The position numbers were made by a program, and so were the translations under genes. This document shows, piece by piece, positions 17,594 through 25,619 of a stretch of 64,000 nt of DNA. The notes beneath the pieces are model-generated. The model saw only the letters and a list, made by a program, of their open reading frames with translations. It was not told the origin of the DNA and did not search any database. How positions within the stretch are numbered: the stretch's first letter is position 1; the number at the start of each line of letters is the position of its first letter. Origin of the DNA: Butyrivibrio hungatei (lineage in GTDB: Bacteria > Bacillota > Clostridia > Lachnospirales > Lachnospiraceae); assembly GCF_900101605.1 (NCBI RefSeq), contig NZ_FMUR01000016.1, forward strand, positions 1 to 64,000, in the 5' to 3' direction.

Positions 17594-17950
17594 ATGAAGA
17601 ACGTTTTAATAGTAGATGATTCCAGAACTTCAAGAAAAGTTTTGAGAGATATATTGGAGAGAGCCGGCTATACAATTGTAGGTGAAGCTGTTAACGGCCA
17701 GGAAGGTTTTGATGAGTACATGAAGCTTAAGCCCGACATCGTTACCATGGATATCACCATGCCTGTACTTGACGGTATTGATTCACTCAAGCTTATCAGA
17801 GAAGCCGATCCAAATGCAAAGGTTGTTATGATCACAGCTGCAGGACAGAAGCATAAGATGATGGAAGCTGTTAAGCTTGGAGCAGCAGAATTTGTTGCAA
17901 AGCCTTTTGTTGAGGAAACTGTTATCGATGCAATTTCACATTGCTGCTAA
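17594..17950 (+). CDS. cheY: CheY-like single-domain response regulator
   Basis: 118 residues, one receiver domain with the acidic pair D8-D9, phospho-acceptor D53 (in VTMDITMPVLDG), the conserved Thr in VVMITAAGQ and Lys in VAKPF. No output domain, so it acts by binding a partner, such as FliM in chemotaxis. It follows the CheX-like gene by 21 bp and probably shares its SigD promoter. The ribosome binding site is GGAGGA at 17578-17583. Confidence 0.9.
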   Translation: MKNVLIVDDSRTSRKVLRDILERAGYTIVGEAVNGQEGFDEYMKLKPDIVTMDITMPVLDGIDSLKLIREADPNAKVVMITAAGQKHKMMEAVKLGAAEFVAKPFVEETVIDAISHCC

Positions 17951-17993
17951 TGGCTATGTGTAATCTGTGAGGCTGATATATAAGACAGAATAC

Positions 17994-18023
17994 GTGCGCT
18001 GCTCTTTTATGGGGGCAGCGCAT
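17994..18023 (+). terminator. GC-rich hairpin after cheY, possible terminator
   Basis: GTGCGCTGCTC pairs with GGGCAGCGCAT (wobbles at two positions) around an 8-nt loop. A uridine tract is lacking, so termination may be inefficient or the hairpin may protect the 3' end. Confidence 0.4.
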
Positions 18024-18047
18024 TAATCATTAATAAGGAGGCGCAAA

Positions 18048-18773
18048 GTGAACAGAAAAGTCCTTATTACCGGAGCATCAAGAGGAATAGGAAAAGCTAT
18101 AGCGGAAGCTTTCGCTGCAATGGGGGATGAACTTTTTTTGACCTGTAAGCAAAGCGAAAAGCAGCTGGCGAGTTTTGCCGATCATCTTCGCAGTGAGTAC
18201 GGTGTGAAATGCAGCAGTTTCACTTGCGATGCCGCAGACTATGATTCGGTGTCGGATCTTTTTGCAAGGAAGATAAAAGACATAGATATTGTCATAAACA
18301 ACGCAGGAATAGCGCACATAGGCCTGCTTACCGATATGAGTGTCGCAGATTGGCGAAAAGTAATGAGTACTAATCTCGATTCGGTTTTTTTTACATGTAA
18401 ATCGGCAGCTACTGTTATGTTGAGGAAACATTGTGGTAAGATAATAAACATAACTTCTGTGTGGGGATCGGTCGGAGCGTCCTGTGAAGTGGCATATTCA
18501 GCATCTAAGGGCGGTGTGAATGCTTTTACCAAAGCGCTGGCAAAAGAGCTTGCGCCCAGCAACATTCAGGTAAATGCCATTGCGTGCGGAGTCATTGACA
18601 CCGCGATGAACAGAGAGCATCTGACGGAGGAGGACCTGAGTGCCCTTGAAGATGAGATACCCGCGGGAAGAATGGGTGAAGCTACAGAAGTTGCAAAGCT
18701 TGCGGTCATGCTTGCGGATTCACCCGAATATATGACCGGACAGATAATAACCCTCGATGGAGGATGGATTTAG
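18048..18773 (+). CDS. Short-chain dehydrogenase/reductase, FabG-like
   Basis: 241 residues with the classical SDR pattern: the NADP-binding TGASRGIGKAIAEAF, NNAGIAH, the catalytic Ser in INITSVWGSVGAS, and Tyr-x-x-x-Lys in VAYSASKGGVNAF. The C-terminal substrate loop ends with DSPEYMTGQIITLDGGW, as in 3-oxoacyl-ACP reductases. It may be a fatty acid synthesis reductase, but no other fab genes are nearby, so the substrate is open. The start codon is GTG with AAGGAGG at 18035-18041. The following HAD gene begins just after the stop, with its ribosome binding site overlapping the stop codon. Confidence 0.85.
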   Translation: MNRKVLITGASRGIGKAIAEAFAAMGDELFLTCKQSEKQLASFADHLRSEYGVKCSSFTCDAADYDSVSDLFARKIKDIDIVINNAGIAHIGLLTDMSVADWRKVMSTNLDSVFFTCKSAATVMLRKHCGKIINITSVWGSVGASCEVAYSASKGGVNAFTKALAKELAPSNIQVNAIACGVIDTAMNREHLTEEDLSALEDEIPAGRMGEATEVAKLAVMLADSPEYMTGQIITLDGGWI

Positions 18774-18787
18774 GGTGGAAAAGATTA

Positions 18788-19564
18788 ATGATTCTATTTT
18801 TTGATATTGACGGAACGCTTTGGGACTACAAGAATTACATCCCGGAGAGCACAAAAGAAGGAATAAGGAAGGCAAAGAAGAACGGGCATAAGTGCTTTAT
18901 AAATACAGGAAGATCAAGATCTTTTGTAAGCAATCAAGAACTATTGGGAATGGGTTTTGACGGTATCGTTTCGGCGTGCGGATGTATGATCGAATACGAC
19001 GGAAAGACTATTTACAACAGAATTATGGATAAAGATGATGCGATAAGAACTGTGGAAACGGTTCAAAGATATGGATTCAGACCAATCCTTGAAGGCCCGG
19101 AATATCTCTATATGGAAAGAAAAGATTTTGAAAATGATATGTACGGCAGAAAAGTTATGGCGGATATGGGAGACAGGCTTCGCGGTATTGATGATAATTG
19201 GGGAAACTGGCAGATCAACAAATTGTCATGCGCGACGACGGGATGTGATACCAAGAGCTGTTTTGCTGAGCTTGAAGATCTTTATGATTACATGATCCAC
19301 AACGAGCATGTTGTAGAGATGGTTCCCAAGGGCTTTAATAAGGGGACGGGAATTGAGAAAGTCTGTGAACTCTTATCTGAAGATGTAAAAAATACTTTCG
19401 CTTTTGGTGACAGCGTAAATGATATGGAAATGATGCAGACTGCAGGAACGGCTATTGCAATGGGAAGATGCGCTGATGAGATCGCGGATATAGCGGACTT
19501 TGTCACAACTCATCTTGAGGATGACGGAATTTGGAATGCGCTTAAAAAGTATGAGCTTGTATAG
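18788..19564 (+). CDS. Cof-type HAD-family phosphatase
   Basis: 258 residues. HAD motif I is LFFDIDGTLWDYK near the N terminus, with the nucleophile Asp and acid Asp. The other motifs follow: FINTGRSRSF (motif II Thr), a Lys in PKGFNKGTGI, and the Mg-binding FAFGDSVNDMEMMQ (motif IV). The C2B cap lies between motifs II and III, as in the Cof/YidA group of sugar phosphate and FMN phosphatases. I prefer ATG 18788 with AGGGTGG about 9 bp upstream, over ATG 18764, which lies inside the preceding gene. It is probably co-transcribed with the SDR gene. A strong terminator follows. Confidence 0.88.
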   Translation: MILFFDIDGTLWDYKNYIPESTKEGIRKAKKNGHKCFINTGRSRSFVSNQELLGMGFDGIVSACGCMIEYDGKTIYNRIMDKDDAIRTVETVQRYGFRPILEGPEYLYMERKDFENDMYGRKVMADMGDRLRGIDDNWGNWQINKLSCATTGCDTKSCFAELEDLYDYMIHNEHVVEMVPKGFNKGTGIEKVCELLSEDVKNTFAFGDSVNDMEMMQTAGTAIAMGRCADEIADIADFVTTHLEDDGIWNALKKYELV

Positions 19565-19617
19565 TCGGTTTAATTGGTTATAAAAATTTTACTTTTAAAA
19601 AATTCGAAATAGTGATA

Positions 19618-19652
19618 GGATTAGATTGCGCACAATCTAATCCATTTTGTTT
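19618..19652 (+). terminator. Rho-independent terminator after the HAD gene
   Basis: A perfect 11-bp stem, GGATTAGATTG (19618-19628) with CAATCTAATCC (19633-19643), CGCA loop and a T-rich tail. Confidence 0.85.
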
Positions 19653-19697
19653 ATATAGGAAATTTTGTAGATTTTAATCAGTTAGGAGGAAATGCAA

Positions 19698-20621
19698 ATG
19701 TTTGATCTTATAATTATCGGTTCGGGACCTGCCGGTCTTTCTGCAGCTGTATATGCTAAGAGAGCCGGACTTAATATGCTTATTATAGAAAAAAATCCTG
19801 TGAGTGGAGGACAGATAATCGATACGTATGAAGTTGACAATTATCTTGGAATCCCGGGTGTCAACGGATTCGATCTTGCAATGAAATTCAGAGAGCATGC
19901 AGATAAGCTCGGTGCGGAGTTTGCTGACGGAATAGTTACCGGAATCGAGAAGCTTCAGGGCGAAAACGGCAAAACTGTATTTAAGGTAAATACCGAGAAT
20001 GCAAGTTATGAGACACGTACGGTTGTTATAGCTGCCGGGGCTCATCATTCCAAGCTCGGAATTCCCGGAGAAGAGGAATATATCGGAAAGGGCGTTTCGT
20101 ATTGTGCAACTTGCGACGGAGCTTTTTACAAGGGCAAGGTTGCGGCTGTTAACGGCGGCGGAGACGTTGCTGTGGAAGATGCCATTTTCCTTGCGAGATT
20201 CTGTGAGAAAGTATATCTCATCCACAGAAGAGACGAGCTTCGCGCTGCGAAGATCCTTCAGGATGAACTTTTTGGACTTCCTAATGTGGAAGTTATCTGG
20301 GACAGCGTAGTACAGGAGATAAAGGGCGAAGATAAAGTTACAACACTCAGAGTTAAAAATCTTAAAGAAAATACAGACAGTGACCTTAACGTTGACGGAA
20401 TTTTCGTGGCAATAGGCATACATCCCACAACGGAAAGTTTTGCCAATATTGTCGAATGTGACGAAAACGGTTATATAATTGCGGGTGAAGATTGTGCAAC
20501 AAATGTACCCGGAATCTTTGCTGCAGGCGATTGCAGAAAAAAAAGACTTCGTCAAATTGTTACTTCGGTGGCAGATGGCGCAAATGCAGTAACTGCGGCT
20601 CAGGATTACCTTATACTGTAA
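19698..20621 (+). CDS. trxB: Thioredoxin reductase-like NAD(P)/FAD disulfide oxidoreductase
   Basis: 307 residues, the low-molecular-weight thioredoxin reductase size. FAD-binding IIGSGPAGLSAAVYA at the N terminus, the redox-active CATC (C136/C139) in SYCATCDGAFYKGK, a central nucleotide site GGGDVAVEDAIFLA and the closing FAD motif VPGIFAAGDCR. The NADP-binding HRRDELRA pattern is present. It transfers electrons from NADPH to thioredoxin in the cytoplasm; no trxA is adjacent, so another disulfide partner is possible. I chose ATG 19698 because the AGGAGG at 19684-19689 is at proper distance; ATG 19692 is too near. Confidence 0.88.
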   Translation: MFDLIIIGSGPAGLSAAVYAKRAGLNMLIIEKNPVSGGQIIDTYEVDNYLGIPGVNGFDLAMKFREHADKLGAEFADGIVTGIEKLQGENGKTVFKVNTENASYETRTVVIAAGAHHSKLGIPGEEEYIGKGVSYCATCDGAFYKGKVAAVNGGGDVAVEDAIFLARFCEKVYLIHRRDELRAAKILQDELFGLPNVEVIWDSVVQEIKGEDKVTTLRVKNLKENTDSDLNVDGIFVAIGIHPTTESFANIVECDENGYIIAGEDCATNVPGIFAAGDCRKKRLRQIVTSVADGANAVTAAQDYLIL

Positions 20622-20767
20622 ATAAATGCGTTATATACAAATAATTAGCGGAATAAGAATTTTTTGTGAAAAATATATACGAAAATTGTCCTTAAAATTT
20701 GTTTGTTGTGTATTTTTTTCAGTAATACTCTGGGAATATTGAATTTTTGGTGAACGCGTTGCAAAAG

Positions 20768-20796
20768 TTGACAAATGGAAGCAAATAGCGTATATT
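20768..20796 (+). promoter_or_regulatory. Sigma-A promoter of the NlpC/P60 gene
   Basis: TTGACA (20768-20773), 17-nt spacer, TATATT (20791-20796). It lies 40 bp before the start codon. Confidence 0.75.
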
Positions 20797-20836
20797 TGTA
20801 TATGCGTAACAAAAATGTAACAAACCGGAGGTTATT

Positions 20837-22216
20837 TTGAAAAAAACTGCTAAACAGATTATGACCGCTAGTGTTGTAGCTGCAATAACAATTTCCAACA
20901 TGAATAGTGTAATAGTACATGCTGCACCTTCAAGGAGAGTAACGAGCGTTTTGCCTCAGGCAGGTTTTACATACGCTCTGGGAGATAATCAAGTATCACT
21001 TTCAACTCTTCAGAACAGTATCGACGAAGAGAGTGGATCTGACAAAGGAGCGAGTAAGAAATCGGGGAAATCGGGAAGTCATGGTGATTCTTCAACAATC
21101 AGTAAGTCTGTTGCCGATAAGATCGAGTTAAGTTCTGCCGTTACCGATGCGACACCTAATGCTTCAAATATTACAAGCAGTCTTCTTCGTGATATTTTGA
21201 ATGCGACCGGATCCGTAAGCGGAGACGAGGCGGAAGGTGAAGAACAGTCCCAGGATGAAACAGAAGCAAGTAATGTTGACAATTTGGTAGTTGCCAAAGC
21301 TGAGGGTTATGTAAATATTCGTGATAACCCGAGTGAGACAAATGGCGAGAAAATTGGTAAACTTTATGATAAATCTGTCGGTACTCTTATAGAAGAGAAG
21401 GACGGATGGTACAAGATCAAATCAGGTGATGTTACAGGTTGGGTTAAGGCTCAGTTCTGTATGATAGGACAGGAAGCTGCGGATTATGCTCAGGAAGTTG
21501 CTACCCAGATGGGTACTGTAAAGACTGAGGAAGGTGTTCTTAAGACCAGAAAAGGACCCGGTACAGATACCGATGTAATGGGTTATGTATCATCAGCTGA
21601 AGAAGTTATTATTCTTGGCGAAGAGGATGACAGCGAAGGAAGAAAATGGTACAAGATAAGCATGGAGGAAGGTGACGTATTCATTTGTGCCGATTACGTT
21701 AAACCTTGGCTCGATTACAAAGTGGCTGAATCTAATGACGCTGAGAAGAAACGTCTCGCAGAAGAAAAAGCTAAGACTGATGCCAATAAGAAAGCTGCCA
21801 GCAAGAATACATCCGATAAGGCTGTAAAAGATGGATATAAATCAGCTGCTTCTTATACAACAGAGACAAGCTCAATCGGATCTGCGGTTGCAGAATTTGC
21901 TAAACAGTTCGTTGGTAATCCTTATGTTTACGGCGGAACAAGTTTGACAAACGGTGCTGACTGCTCAGGATTTGTAATGAGTGTATATCAGAACTTCGGT
22001 GTAAGTCTTCCTCACAGTTCTGCTGCTGACAGAACTCAGGGTGCTGCAGTCGATGGACTTGCAAATGCACAGCCGGGTGATATCGTATGTTACTCAGGTC
22101 ACGTTGCTATCTACATTGGTGGCGGACAGATTGTACATGCTTCAACAGCTAAGACAGGTATTAAGATTTCTAACGCTGATTACCGTAAGGTACTCGCAGT
22201 AAGAAGAATCTTGTAA
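20837..22216 (+). CDS. Secreted SH3b-NlpC/P60 peptidoglycan endopeptidase
   Basis: 459 residues. Signal peptide (KKTAKQIMTASVVAAITISN), a low-complexity Ser/Gly region (about 60-140), two bacterial SH3 domains (about 148-215 beginning AKAEGYVNIRDNPS, and about 225-300 with EEGVLKTRKGPGTDT), a Lys/Ala-rich linker, then the NlpC/P60 domain (about 350-459). The catalytic triad is visible: Cys376 in GADCSGFVMSVYQ, His422 in YSGHVAIYIGGG and His434 in IVHAS. Such enzymes cut the D-Glu to diamino acid bond in stem peptides and usually act in cell separation. The start codon is TTG 20837 with GGAGG at 20827-20831. A strong terminator follows. Confidence 0.9.
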   Translation: MKKTAKQIMTASVVAAITISNMNSVIVHAAPSRRVTSVLPQAGFTYALGDNQVSLSTLQNSIDEESGSDKGASKKSGKSGSHGDSSTISKSVADKIELSSAVTDATPNASNITSSLLRDILNATGSVSGDEAEGEEQSQDETEASNVDNLVVAKAEGYVNIRDNPSETNGEKIGKLYDKSVGTLIEEKDGWYKIKSGDVTGWVKAQFCMIGQEAADYAQEVATQMGTVKTEEGVLKTRKGPGTDTDVMGYVSSAEEVIILGEEDDSEGRKWYKISMEEGDVFICADYVKPWLDYKVAESNDAEKKRLAEEKAKTDANKKAASKNTSDKAVKDGYKSAASYTTETSSIGSAVAEFAKQFVGNPYVYGGTSLTNGADCSGFVMSVYQNFGVSLPHSSAADRTQGAAVDGLANAQPGDIVCYSGHVAIYIGGGQIVHASTAKTGIKISNADYRKVLAVRRIL

Positions 22217-22236
22217 TTGAATATTGAATTAAATTT

Positions 22237-22271
22237 GAAAAGGAACTGTATAAACGGTTCCTTTTCTTTTT
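22237..22271 (+). terminator. Rho-independent terminator after the NlpC/P60 gene
   Basis: A 13-bp stem (GAAAAGGAACTGT at 22237-22249 with ACGGTTCCTTTTC at 22254-22266, one wobble), ATAA loop, five T. Confidence 0.88.
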
Positions 22272-22278
22272 GAGCAGA

Positions 22279-22309
22279 GCACTTGCCGAGGTCCTTTCGA
22301 GGCTAGTGC
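22279..22309 (+). repeat. Structured intergenic repeat, element A copy 1
   Basis: GCACT pairs with AGTGC, a T/T mismatch follows, then GCC pairs with GGC, then GA faces GA around a pyrimidine-rich loop. The same layout, with compensatory changes, recurs at 22318, 28791, 42403 and 43096. Confidence 0.6.
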
Positions 22310-22317
22310 GAGCCATG

Positions 22318-22361
22318 GGGATACACTTAGCAAGGTTTTTCACGAGCTTAGTGTATATCCC
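22318..22361 (+). repeat. Structured intergenic repeat, element A copy 2
   Basis: The outer stem ATACACT/AGTGTAT (22321-22327 with 22350-22356) is extended by GGGAT/ATCCC; a T/T mismatch and the inner AGC/GCT stem follow. A further partial copy (GCACTTGCCGAG) lies at about 22375-22386. From 22387 to the DnaA boxes I see only AT-rich sequence. Confidence 0.55.
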
Positions 22362-22473
22362 AGAGCAGTCCGAAGCACTTGCCGAGATTTGGATGAATGT
22401 TTTCAATAAAGTGCACATAATAACAAAAGTCAATAACAAAAAGATTATTTTTTGAGAACAAATAATTCATAAG

Positions 22474-22574
22474 TTATCCACAAAATATGAGAAAAATTGT
22501 CTAAAAAATGGACTTATACACGAAGTTATCCACATTATCCACGGAAATATATCGAATAAATTGATTTATCCACG
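22474..22574 (+). promoter_or_regulatory. Cluster of five DnaA boxes
   Basis: TTATCCACA at 22474 and 22526, TTATCCACG at 22535 and 22566, and TTATACACG at 22514, all in the same orientation within 101 bp; the pair at 22526 and 22535 is directly abutting. Flanks are AT-rich. No dnaA, dnaN, rpmH or gyrase gene is near, so this is probably not oriC. It may titrate DnaA or regulate the downstream hpf gene. Confidence 0.75.
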
Positions 22575-22778
22575 TTAAAAACCATGAAATAATTTTGTGC
22601 ATCATTCACAAAAAAAGCGAAAATATTAAAAGAAGTGGGTCAATTTTCGCTTATAAAATGTACTTATCGGGCTCAAAATGGTATACTGTACATATATAAA
22701 AAACGGCTGATGTGTGGTGGGAGTCAAATCTTAATATTGATGAAACATTACACAGGTCGAAGCAAAGGGGATGATTGC

Positions 22779-23309
22779 ATGAAATTTACTATTGTAGGCA
22801 AGAACATTGATGTAACACCCGGACTTAAGGCAGCGGTAGAAGAGAAGATCGGAAAACTTGAAAAGTATTTCACCTCTGATACGGATGCCAATGTTACCCT
22901 CAGCGTTGATAAGGATAGACATAAGATCGAGGTTACCATTCCCGTAAAGGGCAAAATTATCCGTGCAGAGCAGGTCAGCAATGACATGTATGTATCGGTT
23001 GACTTGGTAGAGGAGGTTATTGAGCGACAACTTAAGAAATACAGAAGTAAGATCGTTGACAAGCAGCAGGCTGAAGTCAGCAACTTCAAGAAAGAATATC
23101 TTGAGGCTGATTACACGGATGAGGAGACTATCCGCATCGAGAGGATCAAGAAATTCGATCCAAAGCCTATGTATGCAGAAGATGCGTGTGTTCAGATGGA
23201 ACTTTTGGGACATAACTTCTTTGTATTTGTTAATGCAGAAACAGATATGGTTAATGTAGTTTATAAGAGAAAAGGAAATACATACGGATTGATAGAGCCT
23301 GAAGTATGA
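22779..23309 (+). CDS. hpf: Long-form ribosome hibernation promoting factor
   Basis: 176 residues, the size of long HPF of Firmicutes. The N-terminal domain (about 1-100; KFTIVGKNIDVTPGLKAAVE) binds the 30S decoding site. After a linker, the C-terminal dimerisation domain (about 120-176; RIERIKKFDPKPMYAEDACV then VYKRKGNTYGLIEPE) links two 70S ribosomes into an inactive 100S particle. I chose ATG 22779, with AAAGGGG at 22764-22770, because upstream in-frame codons would add a non-homologous leader. A DnaA-box cluster lies about 200 bp upstream. The stop codon overlaps the start of the CotH-family gene (ATGA), implying coupled translation. Confidence 0.92.
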   Translation: MKFTIVGKNIDVTPGLKAAVEEKIGKLEKYFTSDTDANVTLSVDKDRHKIEVTIPVKGKIIRAEQVSNDMYVSVDLVEEVIERQLKKYRSKIVDKQQAEVSNFKKEYLEADYTDEETIRIERIKKFDPKPMYAEDACVQMELLGHNFFVFVNAETDMVNVVYKRKGNTYGLIEPEV

Positions 23310-25420
23310 TACGAGAATTCTTTTTTGGCAAAATTAAATATACCATAGTAGTTACAGGGTTGCTGGCTGTCAGCGCAGCAACCCTTTTTTATTGTAGCCG
23401 TTTCAAAGATACCGGATCGGTTGTCATAAACGAAGTTTGTGCGGATAATTTCAGCGCATACAGAAATGATGCGGGAGAGTACACGGATTATGTGGAACTC
23501 TTCAATATGTCCGATTCGGAAGTTTCGGGATTATACATTTCCGATAGTAGAAAAGAGCTGAAGAAATTCAGAATTGACGCGGCGATTCCTTCAAACGGAT
23601 TTTATGTGGCCGCTGTTTCCAAAGGTGCGGACAGTGGCTTTGGTATAAGCAAAGACGGTGAAACGATTTTTTTAAGTGATGAAGACGGCAATATGCTTGA
23701 TGCTGTTACTGTTCCGAAACTTTCCTATAATGTGACTTATTCTAGAGCGCAAGACGGAAAGGGGAAATTTGATTCTTTTTCCGCAACTCCGGGAGAGACC
23801 AACAGCGAAGCTTTACATATCGAGACTTCTTTTATCGAAGGACCTGTGTTTTCTATAGAAGATGGATTTTATGAAGAGGGAACAGAGCTTAAGATCACGG
23901 CTTCGCCTTGGGTTAATATTTTTTACACCGATGACGGAAGTGTTCCCGATGAGAATTCACTAAAGTACAAGGGCGAGATTACTCTTACAGATGCGTCCGC
24001 AAAAGAAAATGTGTATGCGAATGAGATAATGTATCCGACTTACAATCCGCCGGGTTATAAGATCGACAAAGCAAATGTGATAAGTGCCGTAGCGGTAAAC
24101 AAGTTTACGGGTAAGAAGAGTAAGGTTGTGACACATACGTATTTTGTGGGATTTGATAAGAAGGAAAAGTACAAGGACAAACAGATCATGTCGCTTGTAT
24201 TTGATCCTGCGGATCTCTTTGACTATGAGAGAGGAATCTACACGCTTGGCAAGAAATACGATGAGTACAAGGAACTTGGCGGATTTATGGATCTGCCCGA
24301 AGATGAGGTTCCGGGAAGTTTTACGGATGCCAACGGCGAAGAGCATTACAGGAGTTATTTCACGAATTCTGAGTATTCGGGAAAAGAGTGGGAGAGAAAA
24401 GCGCATATGACTGCGTTTGATGCGGGGCATAAGGAGCTTTTTTCCCAGGATATAGGCGCGAGGATATCGGGTGAGTCCACAAGGTACGTGTATCAGAAAG
24501 CGCTTAATCTTTTTGCGAGAGATATTTATGATGACAGTAAGAAGTTTGAGAAGAGCTTTGTGTGTGACAATGAAAAGAAAGTGCGACTTCGTAAAGGTGA
24601 CGGAAGGATAATCTATCAGGAGCCGTTCATACAGTCTGTGATAGGAGAAACGGGAATTCCTTTTCAGGATTCCGTTCCGGAAGTTGTATTTATAAACGGT
24701 GAGTACTGGGGAATCTACAATCTCAGAGAACAGTACGATGAAAACTATTTTGCCGAGCACTGCGGTATTCCGAAAAAGATGCTGTGGACTGAGAAAAACA
24801 GCGCTGTCGAGTGCGGCGATTCGCAGACGGATGAGAATTACAAAGCATTGTATGACCTTATGATGAATGGCGATATGAGCGATGATGCGGTATATTCTCA
24901 GGTTGAGAGTCAGATCGATATAGACAACATGATCGATTATTATTGCATGCTCCTATTTTTTAACAACACTGACATCAACGGCGGGCACAACAGATTTATG
25001 TTCAGGTCAAAAGAGCCGGGATACGGCGATTACGGTGACGGCAAGTGGCGATTTGCCGCGTACGATTTTGATATTACCTGTGAGGATGCGGAGGCTGACA
25101 CGGTTTCGTATTACAGGGAGCTTGACGAGAAGATGTTTATGCCGGGATTTTTCTATGAAAGACCGGGATTTAAGGAGCTCTTTTACAATAGAATGGTTGA
25201 GCTTACGGAGAATGAGCTGTCCTACGAGCACCTGAGCAAGAAGCTTTCTGAGTGGGACAAGGTGTACCGCGAGCAGAATATCGAGACGGTCAGAAGGTTT
25301 GAAGAGGATGATTACTCCGAAGAAGAGTATGAAAAAGACCTTGCGGCGCTTGATTCGTTTTTTAAAAATAGAAAAGAAAATGTCCTTAAAATGCTTGAAA
25401 AAGATATAAAGGACAATTAG
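23306..25420 (+). CDS. CotH-family surface protein with an N-terminal lamin-tail-like domain
   Basis: 704 residues. One N-terminal membrane segment (IVVTGLLAVSAATLFYC) is followed by a lamin-tail-like domain (about 35-160; SVVINEVCADNFSAYRNDAG, DYVELFNMSDSEVSG), a chitobiase C-terminal-like beta domain (about 180-280; EEGTELKITASPWVNIFYT), and a CotH kinase domain (about 330-690) with SGESTRYVYQKALNLFAR, EVVFINGEYWGIYNLREQYD and KWRFAAYDFDITCED. CotH proteins are atypical kinases; in clostridia CotH domains also occur in secreted cell-surface proteins. The start overlaps the hpf stop by four bases and has no separate strong ribosome binding site. A link with hibernation is not obvious. Confidence 0.85.
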   Translation: MIREFFFGKIKYTIVVTGLLAVSAATLFYCSRFKDTGSVVINEVCADNFSAYRNDAGEYTDYVELFNMSDSEVSGLYISDSRKELKKFRIDAAIPSNGFYVAAVSKGADSGFGISKDGETIFLSDEDGNMLDAVTVPKLSYNVTYSRAQDGKGKFDSFSATPGETNSEALHIETSFIEGPVFSIEDGFYEEGTELKITASPWVNIFYTDDGSVPDENSLKYKGEITLTDASAKENVYANEIMYPTYNPPGYKIDKANVISAVAVNKFTGKKSKVVTHTYFVGFDKKEKYKDKQIMSLVFDPADLFDYERGIYTLGKKYDEYKELGGFMDLPEDEVPGSFTDANGEEHYRSYFTNSEYSGKEWERKAHMTAFDAGHKELFSQDIGARISGESTRYVYQKALNLFARDIYDDSKKFEKSFVCDNEKKVRLRKGDGRIIYQEPFIQSVIGETGIPFQDSVPEVVFINGEYWGIYNLREQYDENYFAEHCGIPKKMLWTEKNSAVECGDSQTDENYKALYDLMMNGDMSDDAVYSQVESQIDIDNMIDYYCMLLFFNNTDINGGHNRFMFRSKEPGYGDYGDGKWRFAAYDFDITCEDAEADTVSYYRELDEKMFMPGFFYERPGFKELFYNRMVELTENELSYEHLSKKLSEWDKVYREQNIETVRRFEEDDYSEEEYEKDLAALDSFFKNRKENVLKMLEKDIKDN

Positions 25421-25495
25421 GAAAACATGGAGGAAACTTCCTGCGACGGTTTGGCATTTTGCTGAATAAAATCGTTTGTGGGGAGTTTCTTTTTA

Positions 25496-25524
25496 TTGCA
25501 TTTGCCAAGGGGGTATGCTACAAT
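25496..25524 (+). promoter_or_regulatory. Sigma-A promoter of the butyrate operon
   Basis: TTGCAT (25496-25501), 17-nt spacer, TACAAT (25519-25524), 95 bp before thl. The rest of 25421-25619 holds no further feature that I can support. Confidence 0.7.
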
Positions 25525-25619
25525 AAACCTGTTCTGACAAAAATTTGTCAATCAAAGGTTTTATATGAAAAATCAAATAAAGGACAGATAATTTTTTTAA
25601 AAAACGGAGGTAATACGTT

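Noticed and set aside
19674-20555. 293-codon frame antisense to the thioredoxin reductase-like gene
   Set aside because: Complete overlap with a gene having all its motifs; no ribosome binding site or family resemblance.
22270-22455. 61-codon frame after the NlpC/P60 gene
   Set aside because: It lies in the terminator tail and the structured element-A repeats; the start is inside the U tract.
22474-22574. Chromosomal origin oriC
   Set aside because: DnaA boxes are present, but none of dnaA, dnaN, recF, gyrB or rpmH is nearby; reported as a non-oriC cluster instead.
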